64,000 nucleotides of DNA from Mycolicibacterium arenosum (GTDB taxonomy: Bacteria; Actinomycetota; Actinomycetes; Mycobacteriales; Mycobacteriaceae). Positions 42,865 to 51,071 of the stretch are shown piece by piece. The stretch's first letter is position 1. Each line of letters begins with the position of its first letter. The position numbers and the translations under genes were made by a program. Location of the stretch: positions 1-64,000 of the forward strand of contig NZ_JANDBD010000010.1 of assembly GCF_024320865.1 (NCBI RefSeq), written 5' to 3'. The notes under the pieces were generated by a model. It was not told the DNA's origin. It made no database searches and saw only the letters and a program-made list of their open reading frames with translations.

Positions 42865-43770
42865 TCACGGGAACCGGGCGGCGGTGTCGGCGCCGGCTCG
42901 CTGACGCGCGGAGTCCTGGCCCGGCGGGGTGCCGAAGAGCCTGCGGTACTCGCGGTTGAACTGCGACGGGCTGCCATATCCGACGCGATGGCCGATGCCC
43001 GCGACGTCACCGGGATGCGCCGCCAGCAGTGACCGCGCCCGCTGCAGCCGGATGTGCTTCTGGAACTGCAGCGGGCTCATGTTGGTGACATAGCGGAAGT
43101 GCCGGTGGAACGCCGACGCGCTCATCCCCGACAGCCGCGCCAGGTCGTCGATGCGCAGCGGCTCGGCGGAGTTGTCGCGGATCCATCCGATCGCGCGGCT
43201 CACGTGGGTGAGATCGCTGTCCGCCAGGCCGATACGACGCACCGCGGCACCGTGAGCGCCGGTGAGGACACGCCAGACGATCTCCTGTTCGAGCAGCGGC
43301 GCGAGGACGGCGGCGTCGGCGGGGCGGTCGACGAGGCGCACCATGCGCACCACCGCGTCGAGCAGGTCGACGTCCGCGGGGCCGGTCGCCAGCGCGGACG
43401 CGTCCGCGGGACGGCCGGCCGGGGCACGGGCGGCCAGCGCGGCGACGATCTCGGGCCGTAGCACCAGCCCCACCCCGAGGGCCGGGGTGCGGGCGTCGAC
43501 GTCGACGTACTGCCCGGTGATCGGGACGCCCGCGGTGACGACGAGGACGTCGCCGCCGCGGTACTCGTACTCCCGATCCCCCAGTCGAAGCCGCTTGCCC
43601 CCCTGTGCCATGACGACGACGAGCGGCTCGGTCAGCGAGTACTCGGGTTCGGAGCCGGGGTCGGTGACCTTGGACAGCAGCAGCCCGCCGATCGGCGTCG
43701 CCATGTCCGGCCGCGCGGCGGCGTCGATCAGAGCGCGGAGTTCGGTCAGCAGGTCGGCACGTGATCGCAC
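42865..43770 (-). CDS. AraC-family regulator with N-terminal cupin
   Basis: 301 residues. An AraC-type N-terminal domain of the AraC_N group (LSKVTDPGSEPEYSLTEPLVVVMAQGGKRL, YRGGDVLVVTAGVPITG) and a C-terminal helix-turn-helix (LARLSGMSASAFHRHFRYVTNMSPLQFQKHIRLQRARSLL). GTG 43770 is 6 nt after TATCGT (43777-43782, minus strand), so leaderless; the upstream in-frame extension is rejected. Divergent from an aldo/keto reductase gene it probably regulates. Confidence 0.87.
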   Translation of the reverse strand: MRSRADLLTELRALIDAAARPDMATPIGGLLLSKVTDPGSEPEYSLTEPLVVVMAQGGKRLRLGDREYEYRGGDVLVVTAGVPITGQYVDVDARTPALGVGLVLRPEIVAALAARAPAGRPADASALATGPADVDLLDAVVRMVRLVDRPADAAVLAPLLEQEIVWRVLTGAHGAAVRRIGLADSDLTHVSRAIGWIRDNSAEPLRIDDLARLSGMSASAFHRHFRYVTNMSPLQFQKHIRLQRARSLLAAHPGDVAGIGHRVGYGSPSQFNREYRRLFGTPPGQDSARQRAGADTAARFP

Positions 43771-43866
43771 GACTTCACGATACGCCTCGATTCGATCGGA
43801 TTGTGCAAGAGTCGACGTGCATCGAGCTACCGGCGCCGGCGGTGGAGAAGTTGAATGAAGTCGTCC

Positions 43867-43880
43867 AATCAACCTTGATT
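43867..43880. promoter_or_regulatory. Candidate operator before the aldo/keto reductase
   Basis: AATCAA-CC-TTGATT is a perfect inverted repeat directly upstream of the AAGGAG ribosome binding site of the reductase gene. It could be an operator for the divergent AraC regulator or another repressor. Confidence 0.35.
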
Positions 43881-43892
43881 AAGGAGATTTTC

Positions 43893-44975
43893 ATGTCACT
43901 CGACCACTACGTCACCCTCGGCCGCTCGGGCCTGCGAGTCAGCCCGTTCGCTCTCGGCGCGATGACTTTCGGGCAAGACCCCGGCGGCGCGGGCACCTCC
44001 GTCGAGGAGTCCGAGGCCATCCTGACCCGCTATCTGGAAGGCGGCGGCAACTTCATCGACACCGCGAACTTCTACACCAACGGTCACTCCGAACGCATCC
44101 TCGGTGACTTCTTCACCAAGCGCAGCGGCATGCGCGACCACGTCGTGCTGGCGTCGAAGTTCTTCGCGAACATGCACCCCGGAGATCCGAACGGCGGCGG
44201 CGCGGGCAGATCGGCGATCATCGCCCAGCTGCACCAGACGCTGCGCAGGCTCAACACCGACCACCTCGACCTGTACTGGCTGCACAACTGGGACCGGCAC
44301 ACGCCGATCGAGGAGACGATGAGCGCCCTCGACGATCTCGTGCGCGCGGGTAAGGTCCGATATCTCGGCTTCTCCAATACGCCGGCCTGGGTCACCGCGC
44401 AGGCGCACACCACCGCCCTGTTGAGGGGGTGGACACCGCTGATCGCCCTGCAGGTCGAGTACTCACTGCTCGAGCGGACAGTCGAGGGTGAGCTCGCGCC
44501 GTTCGCCAGGGATCAACGGATGGCGCTGGTGCCGTGGAGCCCGCTGCGCAACGGTTTCCTGTCGGGCAAGTACACCCGCGGCGCGGAGGTGACCGATTCC
44601 GCGCGGGCGGCGTTCGTCGGCGGCCCCGATGAGGCGGAGTTCGTCGTGATCGACGCTGTCGCGACGGTCGCCGCAGAACTCGGCGTCACGTCGGCGGCAG
44701 TCGCGCTGGCCTGGCTGAGGGCCCGCGAGGGAACCGTCGTACCGATTCTCGGTGCCCGGCGGCTGAGTCACCTCGAGGACAATCTCGCTGGCCTGGACCT
44801 GGCCCTAGACGCCGAGCGGCTCGCACTGCTCGACGAGGTGTCGGCACCCGTGCTGAACTACCCGGCGCCCATGCACGGGGCGCAACGGGCCATGCTGCAG
44901 TTCGCGGGCACCACCGTGGACGGAACCCCCTCCGGCGTCTATCCCCCGCTGCAGCAGAGCTCCGTGCGCTACTGA
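43893..44975 (+). CDS. Aldo/keto reductase
   Basis: 360 residues, ATG with AAGGAG 6 nt upstream. Catalytic tetrad context: FIDTANFYTNGHSE (Asp and Tyr), VVLASKFF (Lys), LDLYWLHNWD (His). The NADPH site at the end is VVPILGARRLSHLEDNLAGLDLAL. It reduces aldehydes or ketones with NADPH. The divergent AraC regulator is its likely controller. Confidence 0.88.
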   Translation: MSLDHYVTLGRSGLRVSPFALGAMTFGQDPGGAGTSVEESEAILTRYLEGGGNFIDTANFYTNGHSERILGDFFTKRSGMRDHVVLASKFFANMHPGDPNGGGAGRSAIIAQLHQTLRRLNTDHLDLYWLHNWDRHTPIEETMSALDDLVRAGKVRYLGFSNTPAWVTAQAHTTALLRGWTPLIALQVEYSLLERTVEGELAPFARDQRMALVPWSPLRNGFLSGKYTRGAEVTDSARAAFVGGPDEAEFVVIDAVATVAAELGVTSAAVALAWLRAREGTVVPILGARRLSHLEDNLAGLDLALDAERLALLDEVSAPVLNYPAPMHGAQRAMLQFAGTTVDGTPSGVYPPLQQSSVRY

Positions 44976-45047
44976 GCGCCGGGGATCTCCACGAAACCTC
45001 CATGCTTTCTCCAAGCGTGGAACCGGACCGCGAAGCATTGTCGTGTC

Positions 45048-45521
45048 ATGTCTCAGAACAGAATTCGCGGTCCGGTCCTCACCCTGGTGGTTGCAGCGGC
45101 GTTGGGGGGCGGGATCTGGCTGGTCAACGAGGGGCAGCGGAGCGAGCCACTCGCGCCGCAACCGGCGGCCGCGCAGGCCCCCGCCCCGTCGACCACCTCG
45201 GTGCCCGCACCGCCCGTCCCCGCTCCCCCGGCCTTCCCGGCCAACGCGACCTACGCCGGCGAGATCCCGACGAAAACCGGTGTGATCGCCGTCGACATCT
45301 CGATCGACGGCGAGCAGGGAGTCGCGTACGCGTGCGACGGCGCTGCGGTCGACGTGTGGCTACGCGGCAGCGCGAGCGACGGGAAGCTGAACCTGGTGAG
45401 TGCGGACGGCGAGAGCCGTCTGACCGGTCGGCTCGAAGGTGACGCCGTCGCGGGCACCCTCGCGGTGGGTGCGAAGTCGTGGACCTTCACCGCGGCCAGG
45501 GGCGTCGACGATGGCAACTGA
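45048..45521 (+). CDS. Secreted or anchored protein of a Rieske cassette
   Basis: 157 residues. One N-terminal hydrophobic segment (PVLTLVVAAALGGGIWLV), then a Pro/Ala-rich linker to about residue 66, then a compact beta-rich domain (TYAGEIPTKTGVIAVDISIDGEQGVAYACDG, LTGRLEGDAVAGTLAVG). Probably outside the membrane, anchored or cleaved. Family not recognised. It overlaps the next gene by 11 bp, so it belongs with the membrane protein and Rieske protein that follow. Confidence 0.6.
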   Translation: MSQNRIRGPVLTLVVAAALGGGIWLVNEGQRSEPLAPQPAAAQAPAPSTTSVPAPPVPAPPAFPANATYAGEIPTKTGVIAVDISIDGEQGVAYACDGAAVDVWLRGSASDGKLNLVSADGESRLTGRLEGDAVAGTLAVGAKSWTFTAARGVDDGN

Positions 45522-46062
45522 GATCCGTACCAGCGCAGTCGATGCCGGTGCGCTCGTCGCGGTCGCCGCAGGGGCGTGCGTCGCGGTGGCGCTCGGGGTC
45601 TTCGGGAAGGTGCACGACCCGCAGTTCTTCTCGGTGAACCTCGCGGGGTTCTCGAGTGGCACGTCGGTCAAGGCGTGGACGGCGACGATCGCCTTGGCGC
45701 TGGCGGTGATTCAGTTCGGCACCGCATTCGCGATGTACGGCCTGCTGGGTGGGCGCGCACCCGCGTGGATGAGCACCGCCCACCGGTGGTGTGGCCGCCT
45801 CGCGGTGCTCGCGAGCGTTCCGGTCGCGGTGCACTGCCTGTACGCGCTCGGCTTCCAGGCCACCGACACCAGGGTGCTGTTCCACTCGCTGTTCGGCTGT
45901 CTCTTCTACGGCGCGTTCGTCACGAAGATGCTGCTGCTGACGCGCCGCGGGCTGCCGTCCTGGGTGCTCCCGATCTTCGGCGGCCTGGTGTTCTTCGGTC
46001 TGGTCTTCGTCTGGCTGACGTCGTCCCTGTGGTTCTTCCAAACCAGCGGCATCAGTTTCTAG
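45511..46062 (+). CDS. DUF6529-like polytopic membrane protein
   Basis: 183 residues with five hydrophobic segments. Conserved-looking His occur at the membrane faces (KVHDPQFF, TAHRWCGRLAVL, VHCLYALGF, LFHSLFGCLFYG), the pattern expected of a haem b-carrying four- to five-helix protein. The Rieske protein that follows 87 bp downstream would be its extracellular partner. Assignment to DUF6529 is by overall look and by neighbourhood, so moderate. Confidence 0.6.
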   Translation: MATEIRTSAVDAGALVAVAAGACVAVALGVFGKVHDPQFFSVNLAGFSSGTSVKAWTATIALALAVIQFGTAFAMYGLLGGRAPAWMSTAHRWCGRLAVLASVPVAVHCLYALGFQATDTRVLFHSLFGCLFYGAFVTKMLLLTRRGLPSWVLPIFGGLVFFGLVFVWLTSSLWFFQTSGISF

Positions 46063-46149
46063 ATTCTCCTTCGCTCACCGCCGCATCGGCCGACAATCCG
46101 ACTACAGCCCACACCCACTCAGCCCACGTCCTTCGAAAGGGGTTCATCG

Positions 46150-46602
46150 ATGCTCGATGCCCACGCCCGCCGTCGCACCGTAATCGTCGGTGCAGGAGTC
46201 GGGGCCGCGGCCACCGCGCTCGCCGCCTGTTCGACCTACGACAAGCAACCGGATGCCGACGGCGACTCGCCGCCCGCGACGTCGTCCGCATCCACATCAG
46301 CGGCTCCCGGTGCGCCCGCGTCGGCCGCGGCCATCACCAAGACCGCCGACGTGCCGGTCGGATCGGCGGTGATCGTGGACGACGTCGTCGTGACTCAACC
46401 GACCGCAGGCGACTTCAAGGGCTTCTCGTCGGTGTGCCCGCACGCGGGCTGCAAGGTCGCCGAGGTGGTCGACGCCGTCATCAAGTGTCCCTGTCACGGT
46501 AGCGAGTTCAACCTGGACGGATCCGTCGTCAAGGGACCCGCCACGAAACCGCTTGAAACCACGGCGATCACGGTCCAGGGCGATTCGATCGTCGCCGGCT
46601 GA
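46150..46602 (+). CDS. Rieske [2Fe-2S] lipoprotein
   Basis: 150 residues. The N-terminus ARRRTVIVGAGVGAAATALAAC combines a twin-arginine-like run with a lipobox (Cys27), then a Ser/Thr/Ala linker. The Rieske domain has both cluster boxes: CPHAGC (Cys96, His98, Cys101) and CPCHGS (Cys113, Cys115, His116), with the end GPATKPLETTAITVQG. Folded before export and lipid-anchored, it would pass electrons outside the cytoplasm, probably to or from the membrane protein encoded just upstream. Confidence 0.9.
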   Translation: MLDAHARRRTVIVGAGVGAAATALAACSTYDKQPDADGDSPPATSSASTSAAPGAPASAAAITKTADVPVGSAVIVDDVVVTQPTAGDFKGFSSVCPHAGCKVAEVVDAVIKCPCHGSEFNLDGSVVKGPATKPLETTAITVQGDSIVAG

Positions 46603-47217
46603 GTGAGCACGCGCTGGAGCGGGGCCGACACGCCACGCGGCGACGACTACGACGCACGCTGGACAGCGCTGGCGGCACAGGGCCGCAGCGTGCACGGCGA
46701 GGCCGACCTCATCGACGCCCTGCTGCGCGAAACGGGCGGCTCCAGCGTGCTCGACGGCGGGTGCGGAACAGGCCGGGTGGCAATCGAATTGGCGCGGCGG
46801 GGCTACCACGTCACGGGAGTCGACGCGGACCCCGCGATGCTCAACGCCGCGCGTGCCAAAGCGCCCGAGCTGCCGTGGTTCGAGGCCGACCTGGCGCAGC
46901 TGTCCGACGCGGTGGGAACCGGGTTCGATCTGGCGCTGCTGGCGGGCAACGTGATGATCTTCGTCGCTCCCGGCACGGAGGGCGCGGTGCTCGCCGAGGT
47001 TGCGAGGAGGCTGACCCCCGGCGGCCTGCTGGTCGCGGGTTTCCAGCTCCGCGAGCACCGGCTGGCGCTCGACACCTACGACCGGCTGTGCACCGAAGCG
47101 GGGTTGACGCCGGTCAACCGCTGGGCGACGTGGGACCGCGAGCCGTACGAGGGCGGCGACTACGCCGTGTCAGTGCACGCGCGAGCCGATTCGGGCGGGA
47201 CCGCGAGTCAGCCGTAG
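46603..47217 (+). CDS. SAM-dependent methyltransferase
   Basis: 204 residues from a GTG directly after the Rieske stop. Motif I VLDGGCGTGRVAIELARRG (near residue 48), GVDADPAMLNAARAKAP, ALLAGNVMIFV, and a C-terminal GGLLVAGFQL. A class I small-molecule methyltransferase. Its zero gap to the Rieske gene suggests co-transcription, but the substrate is unknown. It overlaps the opposite SRPBCC gene by 10 bp at the 3' ends. Confidence 0.82.
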   Translation: MSTRWSGADTPRGDDYDARWTALAAQGRSVHGEADLIDALLRETGGSSVLDGGCGTGRVAIELARRGYHVTGVDADPAMLNAARAKAPELPWFEADLAQLSDAVGTGFDLALLAGNVMIFVAPGTEGAVLAEVARRLTPGGLLVAGFQLREHRLALDTYDRLCTEAGLTPVNRWATWDREPYEGGDYAVSVHARADSGGTASQP

Positions 47218-47639
47218 AGCTCGACGAACGTCGCGATCGACTTCTCGATGTCGCCCCTCACGGTGCGGGCGGCGGCCATGCCGATCGGTCCGAACAGCGG
47301 CGCGCCGCCCAGATCGATCCGCACGGCGAACTTGGAGCCCGACGTGGTCGGGGTCACCGCCATCTTCAGGGCGTACTTCGTGCCGCCGACGCCGTCACCC
47401 TTGATCTCGAGCAGCTTGGGCGGATCGATGCGCTCGACTGTCCACGTCACGCGATTGCGCATGCCCTTGGCGCCCGCGACGCCGATGATCTTGGTGCCCT
47501 TGGTGAGTTCGGTGGGCAGTTCCGAGCGCCAGCCCTCGTGCATCGTCAACCAGTCGCCCAGCTCTTCGAGGTTGGACGCGTGCTCCCACGCCTTCTGCGG
47601 ACTGATCGTCAACTCCCTGGACAGCTCGATCTTCGCCAT
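47208..47639 (-). CDS. SRPBCC-family protein
   Basis: 143 residues. It starts KIELSRELTISPQKAWEHASNLEELGDWLTMHEGW, typical of mycobacterial START-like proteins, then has RVTWTVERIDPPKLLEIKG and a C-terminal helix. ATG 47639 follows TAACAT (47646-47651, minus strand) by 6 nt: leaderless. Ligand unknown. Confidence 0.78.
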   Translation of the reverse strand: MAKIELSRELTISPQKAWEHASNLEELGDWLTMHEGWRSELPTELTKGTKIIGVAGAKGMRNRVTWTVERIDPPKLLEIKGDGVGGTKYALKMAVTPTTSGSKFAVRIDLGGAPLFGPIGMAAARTVRGDIEKSIATFVELYG

Positions 47640-47718
47640 TCGTCGATGTTAGCCGTAGGCGGTCCGCGGGCAGGACCGCAGCGTTTCGAGGAACCGATCC
47701 GTGGCAGGATCAGCGACC

Positions 47719-48855
47719 GTGGAGCTCCCTCGGCTCGATCCGGACCTGCCGTACCTCGCCGACGTCGTGCCCTCGGTGCTGGCCGCTCTCGGCGCGGTGG
47801 GCTTCGACCCGCGAATCCCGTTGCGGGACGGCGTCGCCGGGGCCTGTGTCCTGCTCATCGACGGACTCGGCGCCGAACTGCTCGACACCTACGCCAGCGA
47901 GGTGCCGGTTCTCGCCGGCCTGCGCGGGCGCACGCTTCAGGTCGGCTTCCCGTCGACCACGGCAGCCGGGCTGGCCGCCATCGGAACCGGCTGCCTGTCC
48001 GGCGAACACGGCATGGTCGGCTACACGTTCGCGCTTCCCGACGCCGGCATCGTCAACGCACTGCGCTGGCGTCCGCACCCGTGGGGTGACGACCTGCGCG
48101 GCACGGCGATCCCGGAGCAGGTGCAGCCGATGCCGACCGTGTTCGAGCGAGCATCCGCTGCCGGCTTCGCCGTCACCGTCGTCAACAAGGCGGAGTTCGT
48201 CGACTCCGGGTTGACGCGCGCGGTGCTGCGCGGCGGGCGCTATGTCGGCGTCCAGGGGCTCGGCGACCTCGCGGCGGGCGTGCGCGCCGCGCTCGCCGAG
48301 GGCGGATTCTGCTACGGCTACCACGGCGATCTCGACATGGTCGGCCACTTGCACGGGCCCGGTTCCGAGCCGTGGCGGATGCAGTTGCGGCAGGTTGACC
48401 GGCTGGTCGAGTCGATCGTCGAGGGCCTTCCGCCGGGAGCGCTGCTCGCGGTCGTCGCGGATCACGGCATGGTCGCCGTCGGGGAGTCCGACACCGTCGA
48501 CATCGACAGTGCCGTCGCGCTCTCGAACGGCGTCGTCGGCATCGGCGGCGAAGCGCGTGCGCGGCACGTCTACGCCGCCGCGGGTGCAGCCGACGACGTG
48601 CTGGCCGCGTGGCGCGCCGAACTGGGCGAGCGAGCCTGGGTGGTCACCCGCGACGAGGCGATCGACGCGGGCTGGTTCGGCGGGACCGTCACAGACTCCA
48701 GCCGACCGCGGATCGGTGACGTCGTCGCCGCGGCACGGGGCTCCGTCGCGCTGGTGCGCAGCACCGTGGAGCCGATCGAGTCCTCGTTGCGCGGCCACCA
48801 CGGTTCGCTGACCACGGCCGAACAGCGGATCCCGTTGCTGCTCGCCTACGGCTGA
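47719..48855 (+). CDS. Type I phosphodiesterase/nucleotide-pyrophosphatase family protein
   Basis: 378 residues from GTG 47719 (GTG 47701 is possible). Alkaline-phosphatase-superfamily metal sites are present in order: VLLIDGLGAELL (Asp), VGFPSTTAAGLAAIGTG (Thr nucleophile), YHGDLDMVGHLHGPGS (Asp, His), VADHGMV (Asp, His) and RGHHGSLTTAEQRIPLL (His). No signal peptide; probably a cytoplasmic hydrolase of phosphodiester bonds. YaaA follows 23 bp later. Confidence 0.83.
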   Translation: MELPRLDPDLPYLADVVPSVLAALGAVGFDPRIPLRDGVAGACVLLIDGLGAELLDTYASEVPVLAGLRGRTLQVGFPSTTAAGLAAIGTGCLSGEHGMVGYTFALPDAGIVNALRWRPHPWGDDLRGTAIPEQVQPMPTVFERASAAGFAVTVVNKAEFVDSGLTRAVLRGGRYVGVQGLGDLAAGVRAALAEGGFCYGYHGDLDMVGHLHGPGSEPWRMQLRQVDRLVESIVEGLPPGALLAVVADHGMVAVGESDTVDIDSAVALSNGVVGIGGEARARHVYAAAGAADDVLAAWRAELGERAWVVTRDEAIDAGWFGGTVTDSSRPRIGDVVAAARGSVALVRSTVEPIESSLRGHHGSLTTAEQRIPLLLAYG

Positions 48856-48878
48856 ACCCGGTCCGCTACGGTTCCCGC

Positions 48879-49625
48879 GTGATCGTGCTGCTGCCCCCAT
48901 CGGAGACCAAGCGCGACGGTGGCGACGGGCCCCCGCTACGCCTGGACGGTCTGAGCTCCCCCGCGCTGACGTCGGTGCGCACCGACCTCGTCGACGAGGT
49001 GGTGACGCTCGCGGCCGACGAACCCGCCTGTCTGGCCGCCCTCGGCCTCTCGGCAGCGCAGCGCACCGAGGTCGACCGCAACGCGACACTGCGCTCGGCG
49101 CCGACGATGCCGGCGATCGAGCGGTACACCGGCGTCCTCTACGACGCGCTGGACATCGAGAGCGTCAGTCGCGCAACCGCTTCCCGCGCTCGCTCCCGGT
49201 TGGCGGTCGGCTCGGCGCTGTTCGGACTGCTACGCGCCGACGACCCCATTCCCGCGTACCGGTTGTCGGCGGGCTCGAAACTGCCGGGCAGTTCGACGCT
49301 GGCGGCGCGCTGGAAACCCGCACTGGAGCCCGAGCTGGCCCGGATCGCCCTGGACGACCTGGTGGTGGATCTTCGCTCGGGGTCGTACGCGGCCCTGGGC
49401 CGCCTGCCGGGAGCCGTCACCGTCGAGGTCCTCGCCGAACGCGCCGACGGTAAGCGCAGCGTCGTCAGCCACTTCAACAAGGCGCACAAGGGCAGGCTGG
49501 CGCGCGCACTCGCGATCACGCGCGCCGAACCCCGCGACGCGGCGGGGGTGGCGGCGGTTGCGCGCCGGGCGGGCATGCGGGTGGAGCGTTCCGGTAACGA
49601 CGTCACGGTGGTCATCGAGGCCTGA
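48879..49625 (+). CDS. yaaA: YaaA-family peroxide-stress protein
   Basis: 248 residues. Family landmarks: IVLLPPSETKRDGG at the start, ERYTGVLYDALD, PAYRLSAGSKLPG, and HFNKAHKGRLARALA near the end. In E. coli YaaA protects DNA from oxidative damage by lowering free iron and has DNA-binding features. GTG 48879 is 6 nt after TACGGT (48867-48872): leaderless. Confidence 0.87.
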   Translation: MIVLLPPSETKRDGGDGPPLRLDGLSSPALTSVRTDLVDEVVTLAADEPACLAALGLSAAQRTEVDRNATLRSAPTMPAIERYTGVLYDALDIESVSRATASRARSRLAVGSALFGLLRADDPIPAYRLSAGSKLPGSSTLAARWKPALEPELARIALDDLVVDLRSGSYAALGRLPGAVTVEVLAERADGKRSVVSHFNKAHKGRLARALAITRAEPRDAAGVAAVARRAGMRVERSGNDVTVVIEA

Positions 49626-49670
49626 TGGCCGCCAAGAATCCACCAAGCCGGCGGGGTCACTCTCGGCGAC

Positions 49671-49967
49671 ATGCTGACAGTGACCGATGTGTACGGCGAG
49701 CAGTGGACGGTGCGGCGCCGCTGGTGGTACGACATGACCCACGTGACTGAATCCCTCGGCGGCACCGAGGCGCTCGGCGGCCCGCTGCTGCTGGCGGTGG
49801 CGTGGCCGATCTGGTTCGTCGCTCACTGGTTCGGATTGCGTTGGCGCATAGCGGTTTACCGCGACGGCACCCTGAGTTACGAGAAGGTGGTGCGTGGCTG
49901 GGGTGCGTCGCGGAGGCGGATGCGGCGGATCGCCGACGACATCTCCGCCGGAGTTGCGGCAGCCTAG
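49671..49967 (+). CDS. Small protein with one membrane segment
   Basis: 98 residues. An N-terminal TVTDVYGEQWTVRRRWW strand, one hydrophobic helix (LLLAVAWPIWFVAHWFGL), then RIAVYRDGTLSYEKVVRGW and a basic end. Probably peripheral or single-pass membrane. I do not recognise the family. It overlaps the opposite nitroreductase gene by 4 bp at the ends. Confidence 0.55.
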   Translation: MLTVTDVYGEQWTVRRRWWYDMTHVTESLGGTEALGGPLLLAVAWPIWFVAHWFGLRWRIAVYRDGTLSYEKVVRGWGASRRRMRRIADDISAGVAAA

Positions 49968-50599
49968 CGGGCGCCCCAGGTGTCCACGTTCACCGCGTCC
50001 TGCCACGGCCGCCGCCGCACCGGTCCGTGGCCGCCCTTGGGCCAGCCGACGACGATGTGACCCGGAATGATCCAGTCGTCGGGCACCCCCACCGCGGTGC
50101 GCAGCAGCTCCTCACCGCCGTACGCCGCCCAGCTGGTGAGGCACGCTCCGAGCCCCTGGGCGCGAGCGGCGAGCAGGAAGTTCTGCATCGCCGGGAAGAT
50201 CGACCCCGCCAACAGCATGTCCGAGGCCATTCTCAGCCGCTTCTGCGCGAACAGCACCGACGTGAATTCGCCTGCGCGGTCGTGCAGTTCGTAGGTGGCG
50301 CGGTTGTCGCGGGCACGCCTGCCGGTGTCGTCGGGGTCGGGTCGCGTCATTCCGTACGCGACCTCGATGATCTCGAGCGCCCTGGTTGCCGCCTCGGCGA
50401 CGACCGCGCGCTGCTCGGGCGAGCGCAGCACCACGAAGCGCCACTCCTGCGCATTGGCCCCCGACGGCGCCCACGTCGCGGCCTCGAAACAGCGAGCCAG
50501 CGTCGCGTCGTCGACGGGTTCGTCGGTGAAGCGGCGGATTGAGCGCGCCGTCGACATCACCTCCCAGACGTCGCTGGTGGCTCCCCTGTCGGGGAGCAC
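49964..50599 (-). CDS. Nitroreductase-family flavoprotein
   Basis: 211 residues from a GTG that directly follows the stop of the VOC gene. FMN-binding core: RSIRRFTDEPVDDATLARCFEAATWAPSGANAQEWRFVVL, then FPAMQNFLLAARAQGLGACLTSW and GHIVVGWPKGGHGP. Similar to BluB/nitroreductase subgroups, but BluB identity (benzimidazole synthesis) cannot be claimed. Co-transcribed with the VOC gene. Confidence 0.82.
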   Translation of the reverse strand: MLPDRGATSDVWEVMSTARSIRRFTDEPVDDATLARCFEAATWAPSGANAQEWRFVVLRSPEQRAVVAEAATRALEIIEVAYGMTRPDPDDTGRRARDNRATYELHDRAGEFTSVLFAQKRLRMASDMLLAGSIFPAMQNFLLAARAQGLGACLTSWAAYGGEELLRTAVGVPDDWIIPGHIVVGWPKGGHGPVRRRPWQDAVNVDTWGAR

Positions 50600-51007
50600 C
50601 TACAGGGTTCCGAACAACTCGATGGAGTTGCCGTCGGGATCGGTGAAGAACAGCCACCCCATTCCCGGCACCGGCACGAACTCCGTCGGGGGCTCGGTGA
50701 TCGGGTACCCGGCCGCCTCGATGCGTTCGGCGACGGCACGCAGGTTCAGCACCCCGATGGTGAAGTACCGGAGCCCCGCCTGAGCCCGGCCGCCTCCCGG
50801 CGCCACCGGTAGCGGCGGCGGCGTGGTGTAGGTGACGAGCTTGAGCACGCTCGAGCCGAGGTTGTAGCGCCGTTGCGAGCCGCCGTCGAAATCGACGACG
50901 CCCTGCAGTTCGAGTCCGAGGAAACCTTCGTAGAACTCGATCATCGCGTCGAGGTTCGTCGTCACCACGCCGAGTTCGACGCTGGGCGTCAGCAGATCCA
51001 GATTCAC
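50600..51007 (-). CDS. VOC-family (glyoxalase/dioxygenase-like) protein
   Basis: 135 residues with the two beta-alpha-beta-beta-beta units of the vicinal-oxygen-chelate fold: VELGVVTTNLDAMIEFYEGFLGLEL at the start and YFTIGVLNLRAVAERIEAAGY in the second half, ending GWLFFTDPDGNSIELF, whose Glu is a likely metal ligand. Metal enzyme or drug-binding protein of unknown substrate. Operon with the nitroreductase. Confidence 0.82.
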   Translation of the reverse strand: MNLDLLTPSVELGVVTTNLDAMIEFYEGFLGLELQGVVDFDGGSQRRYNLGSSVLKLVTYTTPPPLPVAPGGGRAQAGLRYFTIGVLNLRAVAERIEAAGYPITEPPTEFVPVPGMGWLFFTDPDGNSIELFGTL

Positions 51008-51071
51008 GCAGGAAGCTTAGCGAGGAGGACCACCGACTTGCCGTGGGCGGGCAGCGGCCGCAGGATCGGCC

